A stretch of DNA of 64,000 nucleotides from Protea cynaroides (GCA_028583415.1 CM053272.1:72767439-72831438); one strand, 5' to 3'. Numbered from the stretch's first letter, positions 46,007-57,839 are shown. Numbers and translations: made by a program. The notes: generated by a model from the letters alone, not told the origin.

Positions 46007-46279
46007 CTAGTTAGAAGTCGGAACAATATCCATGAAGAGATTATTTTCAATATTATAGAAATTGATGAACTTCTACCACATGTTAGAAGTGAATGGGATG
46101 CAAAACAACATGACCATGGAGATCAGGTATTTGTAGCAAGAGGTACATGTAGAATTCAAGGATGTAATCGCAGGGTGATCCACATTAATAGGGAAAGTAG
46201 TGAACAACTTGCCAACAGCATAGTGAATTTGGGATATCATTTAAGCCTACCAAAGTTTGATCTCGTTGCAACAACTAGG
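46007..46279 (+). other. Unrecognised open frame, possible exon
   Basis: The plus strand is open for about 91 codons with no ATG. Possible splice borders are TATTATAG before 46059 and AG|GTAAAAC after 46278. The predicted peptide is hydrophilic with no low-complexity bias and holds two Cys in a Thr-Cys-Arg-Ile-Gln-Gly-Cys arrangement. I recognise no domain. It lies antisense in a starch-synthase intron just left of a hAT element. It could be a gene fragment, part of a transposon or chance. Confidence 0.3.
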
Positions 46280-46472
46280 TAAAACATTAAAAAAATCCTC
46301 TTTTAATTTCCACTTTCAAGATGAGATCATAATTAAGGGGTGAATTTCTATATTCCCCACACCCTTGTATTTTGTTAAGTATCTAACTGTTAAGGGCAAG
46401 TTACATATCCCTTTACAAAATATCTGGCAGTGCCATCACCTTTAACCAAAAGGGTGACGGTGCACTTCCAAT

Positions 46473-47099
46473 CATAGTTTTAAAATTCGACCGAGAAGGT
46501 CGAGATAGGGTCGAGATCTCAACCTTCTCGGTAGTCTCGAAAGGGTCGAGACGAGAATCTGGTTCGAAACTGGGTCTCAACCAGTCTCGACCAGTTTCGA
46601 ACTGGTTCAAGTTATTTTATAAGAGTCTCGGTCGAGATCTCGACCGAGACTCATTTTTCTTCTGAATTTCCTTCTGTTTTCTTCTTCTCCTTCATTCCTT
46701 CTTCTCAAACCTTGCATCCAAGGTTCGAAAACCTCTGTTCTTTGCAAATCTCTCCATCGAAGTGCTGTTGGAGGCTCATTTTGACCTATTCTTTGCAAAT
46801 CTAAGGTTTGAGGTATGATTATTTCCCCTAAAACTTACTTTTTTATATGAATATGTTCAATACATGTTGGTTCATCATAAAATTTATATATGTGAGAGTC
46901 ATTAGGCCGATCTACAACCTCATCCTTTTGAAATTATTTTCTTGCATATATATTTTTTATTTTGATTTTCTGTTAAAAAAATATAATTTTCAGCAATTAA
47001 AAATTAAAAAAAAATGATAAATATTAATTAGATGGTGTTGAAAATATTATATGATGAACACCGTTGGCAGATCTACGCGGCCACGGTTTCATTTTTTTT

Positions 47100-47153
<54 letters not shown>

Positions 47154-49491
47154 TTTTGTTTAAAAAAATAAAAAATACATTTCTTAAATATTAATCAGTT
47201 TACTTTCAAAATAATATATGTTGAACACCGTTGGCCGATTTACACGGTCACGGTTTCAGTTTTTTTTTCTGTACATATTTTTATTTTTATGAATTTTTTA
47301 TTAATAAATCCTATTTTTCAGCAATAAAAAATTAGTAAAAAAAATATTAATATTTATCTATTGGTGTTCAAAATAATATATGTTGAACATCATTGACCAA
47401 TCTACGGTTTCATGTTGTTGGATTATATTTTTCGAAAAATAAATTATTTTTATTTAATATCCAAAATTATTAATAATATCTAAATAATTATGAAAAATTA
47501 GGAAAAATATTCTGTTTTCTTGTAACATAGTTTTAAAATTTTGAAAAGTAATTTCAATGTGTTTTGAGTTGTATTCGCATATTTGATGCTTTTATGTTCT
47601 TCAATTTTAAGTTTTATTAATGTAAATCTATTGATTTAAATTTCTCTATTTATCATCTTATGTAACAGTGTCTCATTCTAAATATTATGGCTGCTTCGGG
47701 TTCTCGTGAGGGAGGTAGTGATGTTGGTCGTACTGACATGGCTTGGCAGTATTGTACCGCCATTGACGGTGATAAAAAGAAGACTCAATGCAAATCCTGT
47801 GGGAAGAAGTTATGTCTGGTGGGATTACCTGACTTAAGCAACACTTGAGTGGGACTTCTACAGACGGGGCAAAGTGTGCTATAGTTCCTGTGGAGATTAC
47901 CAGGGCCATAGCTGCACAGAAGAAGGGAGGCCAGAAGAGAAGGGCAGAGAAAGAAAAAAAGTAAACAACAATTTGAGGAAACAATCTGAGGTACAGTGCG
48001 TGGTTTGGATGATGATAGTTCAGACGATGATGGTCTAGATACCAGGGGTTTGACTGAGGAAGAAGCCAGAGATCTGAGACGGGCAACAATGGCTAGTAAA
48101 GTCAGCCATGAGATGGAAATGGAAAGATTGAGGCAAAGAGCCTTAGGTGCAGGTGGTAGTAAATCATTTCAGCAGCCCGAAGAACCACAAACATGGAATA
48201 AGGGAGGGTTGGCTTCTATGTTTAGAAGATAAAAAAGTACTAGAGCACAACCCCAGGCACCACCACCTACTGCTAGAGATGAGGATTATGTAGAGATTCT
48301 ACAACAGGATCCAGCAGTTTTTAGAAAGGCCGACGCCAAACAGAAGAGATTAAAGAGTATGTGGAACAGGTGATGAGGGTGGTGTGGTGATGAGGGTGGT
48401 GGTGGTGATCCTAGACCGACTATACTCATTATTAGATGGACCGGTGAGAGTCAGTATACACACGCTACACAGGATCCAGATCATAGTAGACGCGCATCTT
48501 CAACATGGACTACGACTGGGTATACACGTAGGTCTCGTTAACAGGAACGCCCTTTGCAACCAGTGGAAAAAGAAGAAGATCGTTTCTTTGACATCGTTCC
48601 TGATCCTGATATTATGCCTGATGTTGAAATTGATAGCATGTCTACAAGTTTTGGAGGACTGAGCATTGAGGGTAGCAGTGGATAGGAGCAGGGGCAGTGG
48701 AGTGTTCATGGATTTGGCACCACTTCGGCGTACGGTTCTTATTCCGGTGATGATGACCGCATGATGGGAAGTGCATATGATTATTCCGCTGATACTAGTA
48801 ATGCTACATCACATACTGCCTCAAACTTTGTGGACAGTCTCTTTTCAGTCCCAAATTTGCAAAGAACCACGCCCCCACACCAACCAATATATGCTCACTT
48901 TACTCCACATTATAGTGAATTGTATCCAAGGTTGGATATCTTTAGAAACTTCCCAAATCATGTGTATGAGAAATATGTGGAAGACTACCAGACCTTCCAT
49001 AGCCGAAGGATGTCGTGGCAGGATTTTGTTTATCAGACCGAGATATATTTTCTTCAGCAAAGTCAATCTGATCAGATGGAACCTGCACGCCACTCTACAT
49101 ATGATTAGACATAGGGATGGACTAATGGGAATGTATTATTTCATTTTTAGTATTTAAGTCTTTCATATAATGAGTACTTGTAAATAATGTCATTTTGTGC
49201 GATTTATGATTTATGAATGTATGATTTTTCGATAATGTGATTACTTTTTATGCTTCAAATGTGTTTATATATGTTGAATAAATATTTTCCTGCAATATAT
49301 AGCCTTAAAATGGCTCTAAAATTGACTTAAAACATCAAAAAATGGCTTAAACCATAGAAAAAAAAAACCTATCAAAACTCCCATTTTTACCCTCTAGGAG
49401 TTTCGGCAGGTTCTCACTGAGATCGAGATCCCGGTAATCTCGATTTTCTCAAGCGTCGAGACACCCTCGAGAACCGAAATTTCGAACTATG
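46473..49491 (+). mobile_element. hAT transposon, internally deleted
   Basis: Inverted ends CATAGTTTTAAAATTCG and CATAGTTCGAAATTTCG match at 14 of 17 bases. Flanks CTTCCAAT (46465-46472) and CTTCTGAT (49492-49499) are an 8-bp duplication with two differences. Subterminal zones are rich in GTCGAGA repeats. The interior codes for a transposase lacking its catalytic core. It lies within the 3.7-kb intron between starch-synthase exons 49585-49625 and 45790-45895. A TA run sits at 47106-47149. Confidence 0.8.
47687..49108 (+). pseudogene. hAT transposase remnant lacking the core
   Basis: From the ATG at 47687 the frame encodes a BED zinc finger with Trp-x-Tyr-Cys near its start and Cys-Lys-Ser-Cys-Gly-Lys (about 47790). 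It breaks near 47830. Charged and Gln-rich linker segments follow (47996-48232). At about 48361-48420 the sequence passes directly into Gly/Val-coded repeats and a C-terminal tail (48761-49108), rich in Tyr, Ser and Pro, with Phe-Val-Tyr-Gln. The DUF659 and dimerisation regions are absent, so this is a Ds-like deleted derivative. Confidence 0.65.
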
Positions 49492-49584
49492 CTTCTGATT
49501 ACTAAAGGACCAATAACATATAAACTATTTCGGACTCTAACATAACATTAGTAACAAACTGTGTAGAGTTCCACGAAGGATTAC

Positions 49585-49625
49585 CTGTACATCAAAAGAA
49601 TCCGCACGGTGGCTCCTTGGTTATG
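49585..49625 (-). CDS. Starch synthase, 41-bp exon
   Basis: On the minus strand GGTAG precedes and GTAATCC follows this very short exon. It starts in phase 0 and encodes His-Asn-Gln-Gly-Ala-Thr-Val-Arg-Ile-Leu-Leu-Met-Tyr, ending with two bases that join the T of 45790-45895 to give Ser. This is the strand before the Glu-x-Leu-Ser-His helix in GT5 enzymes. The call depends on the good junction with the next exon. Earlier exons must lie further right and were not found before the window ends. Confidence 0.7.
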
Positions 49626-49962
49626 CTACCATGAACAAAGAGTAAATGTTTAATCAAATAACCATGTTGTTGCATATTGGATGACAAAGATTTTGCTTAA
49701 TTTAAAAAATAATGATAATTTAAGAAACGATATAATGGTTGCTCATGTTCATCCCAAAATTTAATATGTATATTTTTGTATGCACAGGGTATTTATGACA
49801 GGTCAATTTCTTCTATCAGAAGATCTGGATATATTAAAGACAAAAATTAATTTCATATCATCAACCATAGTTTTTAAATATATTTGCTTTAACACATAAA
49901 AAATTTTAGTGAGTGATATATTTATCATTGTTTGCAATGAACTATTAATCAATGAATCTCAT
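49626..49962. other. Intron sequence, no gene seen
   Basis: AT-rich DNA between the 41-bp exon and the copia element; nothing recognised. Confidence 0.4.
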
Positions 49963-50279
<317 letters not shown>

Positions 50280-50899
50280 TGGTATTAAAGCCAAAACCCT
50301 AGGGATTCTAACCCTAGCCACCATCATTACCGAAACCCCTCATCCTTGCCACAACCACCACTCTCTCTCTCTCTATCTATCTCTCTCTCTCTCTCCCCTC
50401 TCGCCTTTCTCTCTCTCGCCTCCTCCAACCACCAGCGATTCTCGGTGGCTCAACCAACTACCACCGAAAGCCATTAGATTTGATTTCGTAAAGTTCTCCA
50501 TGTCGTGAGAACTTGGTTGGTGCTTCTCTGCAATTTTTTTTTCTGTTCTAGCCTTGTGACGGACTCCTTCGTTATTTCGATGGCTGTACAGAATGCTGAA
50601 ACTTTCTTTGGTTTATTCTCGCATTTCTGTGACTTCTACTTGATTGATTTCTTCAAAGAGAACACACAAATAGCCATCATCGATCCTTCTCTGATATTAC
50701 GAAGATCGAACCCCGCTGAAGATGTGTATCTCAATCATAGAAGGCTGAAACACTGCACTTAAAGATTGCCGTAAGTTGAAATCAATAAGGTTTTTAGCAA
50801 TTCTTATCTACCTGCGACAACCATATATAGTACGTCTCTTTGCAGCATCTAGTTTCAGGTATTTTATTTTTTTTGGGAAAATTTGACTAGTTAGCTTGT

Positions 50900-51960
50900 G
50901 TTCATCACCATGTCTGATTCCTCAGAAGTTATCTCTCATACCACAGAGAACTCTAACCCAACCCATTCAATTGGATGGGAACAACTACTTAATGTGGTCC
51001 AAAACTGCTCACATGGCAATCTCTGCCAGAAGCCTATTGGGGTATATCACTAGAAACAAAAAAGCACCTTATTCAGAGGATCGATTGCATGAAAAATGGG
51101 CATTTGAAAACTCCATTGTGATGGCTTATCTGATTGGATCCCTGGAACCCAAAATTGGACGTAGATATGTATTATTGCCTGATGTTGTACAAATCTAGAG
51201 TGCTGCCATTACTCCTTAATTTATGACCTGCATGTGAAGTTGAATGCAACTAACAGAAAGAAATTACCGTCCCAATACTAATCCGAACTCAGAAGTCTGT
51301 GGCAAGAGTTGGACCATTATGACACATTTACCGTTGCATGTTCTACTATTGTTGCTGCCATGAAAAAAGCCAAGGACAAATTAATGGTGTACAATTTTTT
51401 GGCTTGCTTTAAATGTTGAGTTTGACTAAATCAGGGCTCAATTCCTTAGTCGTAAGCCCCTACCTTCGTTAAAACAAGTGTATGCCTTGGTTCAATCTGA
51501 AGATTTAAAAGTACATCTATGATGCCTGCATTGCTAGCAGAACGGTCAGCACTTCAGACCACTCGGCAATTCTCCAAATATTCCTCCTCTAAAGAGCCTG
51601 TTCGATGTGAACATTGTGAAAAAAGAAAGGCACACTAAGGAATCTGGCTAGAAGTTACACGAGAAACCAGACTGATTCTGAGGCCAAGCGAGATGAAAAA
51701 GGAATATAGAAATCCAAGAACTTCTGAGCACCACAGGCACATCAAGCAGAAGCTTACCCTTCCACAGGAACTTGTACTGGCACTCTACCAATGCTCTCTG
51801 TAGATGAACTCCACGCTCTCTGTAGTCTACTAAGGCCATCACCTGCAACAAACACCGCTCTTCCATCAGCATCTGCTACACTAGGTTCATATTTTGTTAG
51901 TCAGGTACTTTTCACGCTAGTCATTGTGTTTCCTCTGTCCCTAGCCCTTGGGTTATGGAC
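50900..51960 (+). pseudogene. Copia gag remnant
   Basis: In and around 50896-51198 the frames encode a copia Gag N-terminus: Leu-Asp-Gly-Asn-Asn-Tyr-x-Met-Trp, then Gly-Tyr-Ile-Thr and a Met-Ala-Tyr-Leu-Ile-Gly-Ser block. Later frames (to about 51640) hold a degraded zinc knuckle beginning Cys-Glu-His-Cys at about 51607, with a stop before its last Cys. A stop at 51196 and frame changes break it. Confidence 0.75.
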
Positions 51961-52200
51961 ATTGGACACCGGAGCCACTGACGACATGACTAGTTCATCC
52001 AGCTCCTTCAATCTGTACTCTCCTTTGTGGAAAGATACAATCCAGGTAGCAGATGGGTCCCTCTCTCCTAATCTGGAAAGGGCTCCATCCGTTGCTCTTC
52101 CACCATTACTTTACAATTTGTCCTTCATGTTCCTAGTATTTTTACGAATTTACTTTCAATTAGTAGTCTTACTAAAGCTCTTAACTATAAGGTAACCTTT
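51950..52200 (+). pseudogene. Copia protease remnant
   Basis: The active-site block Asp-Thr-Gly-Ala-Thr-Asp lies at 51965 onward inside the open stretch 51791-52195, preceded by Trp-x-Leu. It is followed by the expected Val-Ala-Asp-Gly-Ser step. It would cleave the Gag-Pol polyprotein. The catalytic triad residues remain, but neighbouring frames are broken. Confidence 0.75.
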
Positions 52201-53180
52201 TTTATCCTTCCTCGTACGTGACTCAGGATCTAGTGCACAGGAAGACGATTGGACATGGTAAATTGCATTGTGGCCTCTACTTGCTTGATGATGGTCCTTC
52301 AAAACCTAAATCAACTGATAAACCGCCTTTGCACCAAACCACCCCACACCACATTTATTCATCCGTGAGCACTCTCCAACAGTGGCACCACCGTCTTGAT
52401 CACCCTTTCACTGTTGTTTTATCTCAGTTATTTCCTTTTTAGTCAAAATTGTAATAAGGATGAGTTATTATGTGAAGCCTGTATTTTGGCTAAGCAAGCT
52501 CGTACCTTATTTACCTTCATCTAATAAGAGTAGTGATATGTTTGATTTGGCACATTCTGAAGTCTAGGGACCAGCTAGGACTACATCAATCTCTGGACAA
52601 AGATGGTTTTTAACGTTTATTGATTGTCACACTCGAGTTACCTGGGTTTATTTGATGCATCATAAAAGTGAGGTTTTTCAATGCTTCCACCAGTTCCATA
52701 ACATGATAAAAACACAATTTGAAACCCTATTGAAGGTGTTTTGCGGTGACAAAGGAAAGGAGTACCTTAAAGGTACATTTCAGCAGTATTTATCAGATAA
52801 TGGCATCCTCCACCAAACCAGTTGTGTTAACACACCAGCTCAAAATGGGATCGCAGAAAAAGCTTTAATGTTTAACGGTCATGTTCCAGCTCATTTCTGG
52901 AGTGATGCTGTCCTTACTGCTGCTTCTCTTATCAATTGGCTCGCATCAAGGATTATCAATAACATTGTGTTCCCACCAAAGGTTTTCGGTTGCGTTTGCT
53001 ATGCCCACAACCATCGATCTCCAGGCAAACTTGATCCCAGAGGGTTACGATGCATCTTCCTTGGCTATCCTGCAACGCAAAAAGGGTACAAGTGTTACCA
53101 TCCTCCCTCTCGGAGGACTTTTAATACCAGAGATCTCCTCTTTCATGAGGATATTATGAATTACCCGTCACATCTTTAGG
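52201..53180 (+). pseudogene. Copia integrase remnant
   Basis: The pre-integrase zinc region appears at about 52380 (Trp-His-His-Arg-Leu-Asp-His-Pro). The open stretch 52652-53179 holds the catalytic core end, with Thr-Pro-Ala-Gln-Asn-Gly-Ile-Ala-Glu. A conserved downstream block follows: Val-Phe-Gly-Cys, Phe-Leu-Gly-Tyr and Lys-Gly-Tyr-Lys-Cys. The usual Arg-x-Asp-Asn-Gly has become Cys-Gly-Asp-Lys-Gly near 52742. Part of the core is deleted between Ala-Glu and the downstream block, and stops occur in 52440-52640. Confidence 0.75.
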
Positions 53181-53599
53181 GGGAGAAGAATACAGACGAA
53201 GATGTGTCTCTCTTTTTACTAGAAGAATCATAAAGAGTCCTAGAACAATCTATTACGGATCTAGATCCGCATGTTCCAAACACAGATGTAACAACATAAG
53301 ACCCTGATGAAATACCATCTACACTTACACACATTCCCACAACCAATGCTAAGCCTAAGCCTCTACAAGTTTATAGCGTGCTAAAAGCAAGCAAGGAAGG
53401 ACCAGTACCATCAACGCAACTTTACATGTCCCTTAGCCAGCCCTGGAACTAGAAACTGAATCTCCTCTAGGTAAGGAACTTCCTCCCTTTGCTTCTGAAC
53501 TTCCTATTGCTCTTCGGAAAGGTACTAGGGCCTGCACACTTCACCCTAATTCTAACTCAGTTTCCTATAACTCTCTTTCCCCTTCCTACTATGCATTTG

Positions 53600-54660
53600 T
53601 GTCTTCCCTTTCCTCTATGTCTATTCCTCAAAAACGGTAGGATGCAATTGTGAATGAACTGTGGAAAGCTGCAATGATAGAAGAAATGAGAGCATTGAAG
53701 AATAATGATATGTAGGAAAATGGTTCCACTTCCACCAAGCAAGAGATCAGAAGGGTGCAAGCGGGTATTTACAATAAAACAAAAGATAGATGGGACTGTG
53801 GATCGGTATAAGGCAAGATTAGTTACTCGTGGATTTACCCAGATACATGGGATTGATTACCAATAAACTTTTGCTCCGGTGGCCAATGGGACCACAATCA
53901 GGGTTCTTTTGGCATGTACCGTACACTATAACTGGGATTTACAGTAGCTACACGTGAAAAATGCTTTCCTCCATGGAGAACTAGCTGAGGAAGTTTACAT
54001 GGATTGTCCACCAGGTTTTACAGATGCTAGCACCAAAGGAAATGTGTGCAAGTTAAAACATTCTCTATATGGACTAAAACAATCTTCTAGAGTATGGTTT
54101 TGGACGTTTTACAAAGCTATGGTAGCATATGGTTACGTTCAAAGTAATGCTGACCATACCTTAATTATTAAGCACTCATCTGAAACTTTCACCGCTTTAC
54201 TTGTGTACGTTGATGATATCATTGTCACTGGGAATAATGATGATGAAATCAGGAAGCTGAAGACGTTTCTGAGACAGGAGATTGAAATCAAAGATCTTGA
54301 AAAACTCAGGTATTTTCTTGGGACTGAAGTTGCCCGATCTACAAAGAGTATCTTTCTTTCTCAGAGAAAGTATGTTCTTGATCTCCTTCCAGAAACAAGA
54401 TTGCTAGGGTGCCGACCATGTAATACTCCACTACATCCCAGTACTAAGCTCAGGGAGAAAAAAGGAACACCGGCAGATAAAGGAAAGTACCAGCAGTTAA
54501 TTGGAAGACTCATTTACCTATCACACACCCGGCCAGACAATGCTTTTGTCATGAGCTTGGAAAGCCATTTATGCATGATCCCTACTCTACCCATATGGAG
54601 GCAGTCTCTAGGATACTACATTACCTAAATGCAGCTCCAGGAAAAGGTATCCTATTATCA
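53600..54660 (+). pseudogene. Copia reverse transcriptase remnant
   Basis: The open stretch 53954-54628 carries most of the RT palm: Lys-Asn-Ala-Phe-Leu-His-Gly, Ser-Leu-Tyr-Gly-Leu-Lys-Gln-Ser and the catalytic Tyr-Val-Asp-Asp at 54206-54217. Tyr-Phe-Leu-Gly-Thr-Glu-Val and Gln-Arg-Lys-Tyr follow. The N-terminal fingers (53630-53950) are broken by stops at about 53715, 53810, 53862 and 53945. This is the best-kept part of the element. Confidence 0.85.
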
Positions 54661-55155
54661 CCCGATGATCACCTAGAAGTGAAAGCCTATACCGATGCAG
54701 ATTAGGCAGGCAGTCCAAACCGTAAGTCTATCTTAGGTTACTGTACTTTTGTGGGAGAAAATTTGGTTACTTAGCACGGCAAGAAGCAGAATGTAGTGGC
54801 CCAATCCAGTGTCGAAGTAGAGTTCAGGGCAATGGCTTAGGGAATATGTGAACTCTTATGGTTGCAAGGTTTACTTAGAGACTTGAAGGTTCAATGCTCT
54901 CAACCCATGACTCTATTTTATGACAATAAGGCGGCTATCAGCATTGCTCATGATCTTGTCCAGCATGATCGAACAAAGCATGCCGAGATAGACCATCACT
55001 TCATCAAGGAAAAGTTGGAATGTGGTCAGATTCAGATTTCATTTGTCAAATCAGAGGACCAGCTGGCCGACATCTTCACCAAAGGATTATCTGGGAAATC
55101 CTTTCATATGATATTGTCCAAGTTATGTATCCATGATATATATGCACCAACTTGA
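54661..55155 (+). pseudogene. Copia RNase H remnant
   Basis: After the RT, frames read Tyr-Thr-Asp-Ala-Asp, a stop where Trp is usual (54703), and an Ala-Met-Ala stop near 54840. An open stretch follows (54862-55155) with Tyr-Asp-Asn-Lys-Ala-Ala, the His-Asp-Arg-Thr-Lys-His-Ala-Glu block, and Ala-Asp-Ile-Phe-Thr-Lys-Gly near the end. It is close in sequence to the shorter copy at 26500-26874. Confidence 0.8.
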
Positions 55156-55162
55156 ACGGGAG

Positions 55163-55388
55163 TGTCGTAATTCATAGACTATTTCAGATTCAGGGTAGTC
55201 TAGTATTTTTCCTTTCTTTATTATCATTAGGGTTTTATCTTTATGAGTCCACCTTAACCGACCAATTCTAAGTGACAGATAAGGAGGGACCTAGTTGTAA
55301 TTTGGTTACAAATGTTTGATTATAAATAAGAAAGTTGGGTGATGGTGACATCATCTCACCCATTCGATCTCCATTCTCTGATTCAACA
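55163..55388 (+). repeat. 3' LTR of the copia element
   Basis: 226 bp from TGTCGTAA to ATTCAACA, closely matching 50066-50279. It is followed directly by a short ACACAC run. Confidence 0.85.
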
Positions 55389-55479
55389 TACACACACACA
55401 CCATTTACCCATCATTTTGTTGGACAAACTGAAATCTTATCAAATAGCACCCGCAAAAGGTAATGAATTTACAGTGTTC

Positions 55480-55590
55480 CTCAATGTCTCATTTCAAATG
55501 GTATAGTGACATTTTATTCGCAGGTCTTTACCCGAGATAAAGTTTGGAAAGAAAAATTTATATCAGGATTATGTCCATTGACCACTTCAA
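55480..55590 (+). pseudogene. Caulimovirid capsid-region fragment
   Basis: About 110 bp reads like the segment at 1380-1480 of the large caulimovirid copy: a Phe-Lys-Trp-Tyr block, then Val-Phe-Thr-Arg, then Lys-Glu-Lys-Phe, with one frame change near 55525. It ends where RTE sequence begins. It is a scrap of a second viral integration. Confidence 0.6.
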
Positions 55591-55689
55591 AAGGTCAGAT
55601 ACATGAATTCTTACCCTCCAATCAGCTTTGTTCGAGGTCATACTTGAAAAAAGGCCTATAATATATGTCTTCCTCACGACCTACCTTAC

Positions 55690-55920
55690 GGATTGACATC
55701 CTCTCCTCCCAGAGGTTCGGGGAGAGGGGGGACGCCCCCGTTGGATGGCCAATACTTGGGGCTCGGGTGAATCCGAACCCTCCATCCTAGCCGACAAGCT
55801 GAACGACAGGGGGTGTCGACTCTGATGGAGGGCTCGGATTCACCAGATCCCCACGTGTCGGCCATCCAATGGGGGCGTCCCCCTCCTCCCGAACCTCTGA
55901 GAAGAGAGGATGTGGATCCC
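55690..55920. mobile_element. Foldback MITE (Mutator-type), copy 2
   Basis: This 231-bp hairpin is flanked by a perfect 9-bp duplication CTACCTTAC (55681-55689 and 55921-55929). The arms share GAGGTTCGGG, GGGGGACGCCCCC and TGGATGGCC blocks. The GACGCC, ATGGCC and central GACAGGGG.TGTCG motifs are shared with the MITE at 10564-10790, so they form one family. It sits inside the RTE LINE. Confidence 0.8.
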
Positions 55921-56780
55921 CTACCTTACTGTCATCTTAGGCTCGGCCCTAGCTCTTTGAGATCATTCAATTTGAATCAAATTACTCATCCATAATGGAG
56001 CATCTAATGCCCTCCATTGAACATGACCATTCCATCACAGACGATTTTCTCGTAGCTTATCATTTATCGACGTTTAGTCCCAAATCATTTCTAATATGAT
56101 CATTCCTTACCTTATCCTTCTTAATTTTTTCACCCATTCATCTCAACATCCTCATCTTAGGTACATAAATTTATATATATGATGTTCTTAAGTCTTAACT
56201 ACCCAACCTTCCGCACTATACATAATAGCTGATCGAATAACTGTGCTATAAAATTTCCTTTAAGCTGTAAAAGAATACACAGATCACACAATACTCCAGA
56301 CACAACTCTCCACTTCATCCATCCTATTTTAATCTTTTGTGAAACATCATCCCTCATAACCTTTATTTATGACTGAACCTAGAAACCTAAAATAATCACT
56401 TTGTCGTATCTTCCTCTCATAAATTTACACTACCTCATTAGCCGTCCTTCTGTAACCAAAAGTGACACACTATATATTATGTCTTCGTTTACTTATCTTG
56501 AAACCTTTGGATTCTAATGTTGAGCTCCATAACACCAACTTGGCGTTAATCTTTACTTTTGTCCCATCCACGAAAACAATATCATCAGCAAAAAGAATAT
56601 AATAAGGAACTTCATCTTGAATGTCCCTGGTTAAATCATCCATATCAATGGCAAACAGATAACGGTTTAAAGCTGATCTTTGATGTAACCCAATTGTAAT
56701 AGGGAATTTACTACCTTGACCCACTGTGGTTCACATACTAGTCACCACAATAAAATACATATCCTTGACTATGTCCTCTT

Positions 56781-56889
56781 TTTTTTTTTTCTTTTTTTTT
56801 TTGGGTAGGTAGTGGCCCTAAAGAGAGTAGAGCTCATGACCTCTTTTTGGGGTGTTGATCTTTTACCAACGAGCTGTCCCCCTTGGGGT
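56781..56889 (-). mobile_element. tRNA-derived SINE
   Basis: This 109-bp insertion is flanked by a perfect 16-bp duplication TTGACTATGTCCTCTT (56765-56780 and 56890-56905). On the minus strand it starts with an A-box-like AGCTCGTTGGTAAAAGA, has a B-box-like GGTCATGAGCTCTACTC about 30 bp later, and ends in a poly-A tail (the T-rich run at 56781-56802). This is the form of a short Pol III-transcribed SINE moved by LINE enzymes. Confidence 0.75.
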
Positions 56890-57593
56890 TTGACTATGTC
56901 CTCTTATTTGCTTGTAACACTTAAAATTCTCTATTATTTGCTAGATTAATTCTTTAGGGACTTTGTCATAAACTTTTTCAAAGTCAATAAAGACCATATG
57001 GAGATCCTTCTAGCTTTCTCTAAATCTTTCCATGACTCTCCTTGGTAAATAGCTTTTGTCATGGATCTACTTAGCATAAAACCAAATTTGTTCTTCGTAA
57101 TAGTTCAAGTCTTATATGAGTTTCAATAAGTCTCTCTAATAGTTTCATAGTCCGACTCTTAGTTTTACACCTATTCAATTATTGCAGCTCTAAATATCAC
57201 CATTTTTTTTATAAATAAAAACCACAATGATTCTCCTCCATTCATCTTACATTTTCCATGTGCTCATAATCTTATTAAACAACTTGGTTAGCTAAGATAC
57301 TCCATAGATTCCTAGACTTTTCCACCTCATCTGGGCCAGGTGTTTGACCTACACTCATCCTCCTTAAAGCTTCTTTTACTTCCGACACCCTAATTTTTCA
57401 TACATACCTACAACCTGTGGTGTCTTAATGGGTAGTACAGCCTTATGGGATTATTACTCAAAGTGTCTTCATTTAATAAATTGTAGAAATAATCCTTCCA
57501 TCTCTTTATAATGTCTTCATCCCTTATTAAAATTCTACCATGGTCTAAATCTCTACTATTCTTTCCCTCATCTTAGCTATTTTAGTAAAATAT

Positions 57594-57834
57594 TGAGCAC
57601 AAAGAAAGAAGAAGTAGAAAGGAGAACGGAGGACTTTCAGTCGAAGAGAAGAGAGAGAGAGAGAGAGAGAAATGAAAGAAGAGTGTGTTGTGTCAATTTG
57701 GACACATACCTCACTCATATTATGAATTACTAACTTAAAAGGCTCAAATTACATGACTACCCTTATACATAAAATAGCACAATACACCTATAATGTCATA
57801 TGACAAATATACCCCTACATGCATATTTCCAATA
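57594..57834 (-). repeat. Probable 3' LTR of the minus-strand copia
   Basis: Lies directly after the RNase H end and a purine-rich tract (opposite CTCCACCTCCAATTGG at 57835). On the minus strand it begins TATTGGAAATATGC, perhaps a changed TGTTGG. It contains a GA repeat (57644-57670). The partner LTR is outside the window or lost. Confidence 0.45.
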
Positions 57835-57839
57835 CTCCA

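Larger units (their letters stand above)
55591..57583 (-). mobile_element. RTE-clade LINE, minus strand, with two nested insertions
   Basis: It matches the other RTE copies from near the 3' tail to the linker before RT. The catalytic Phe-Ala-Asp-Asp lies at 56581-56592, within the open stretch 56470-56724. It is interrupted by a foldback MITE (55690-55920) and a SINE (56781-56889). The TTG-type tail itself is missing at the left edge, and frames are more decayed than in the copy at 35665-37394. Confidence 0.8.
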
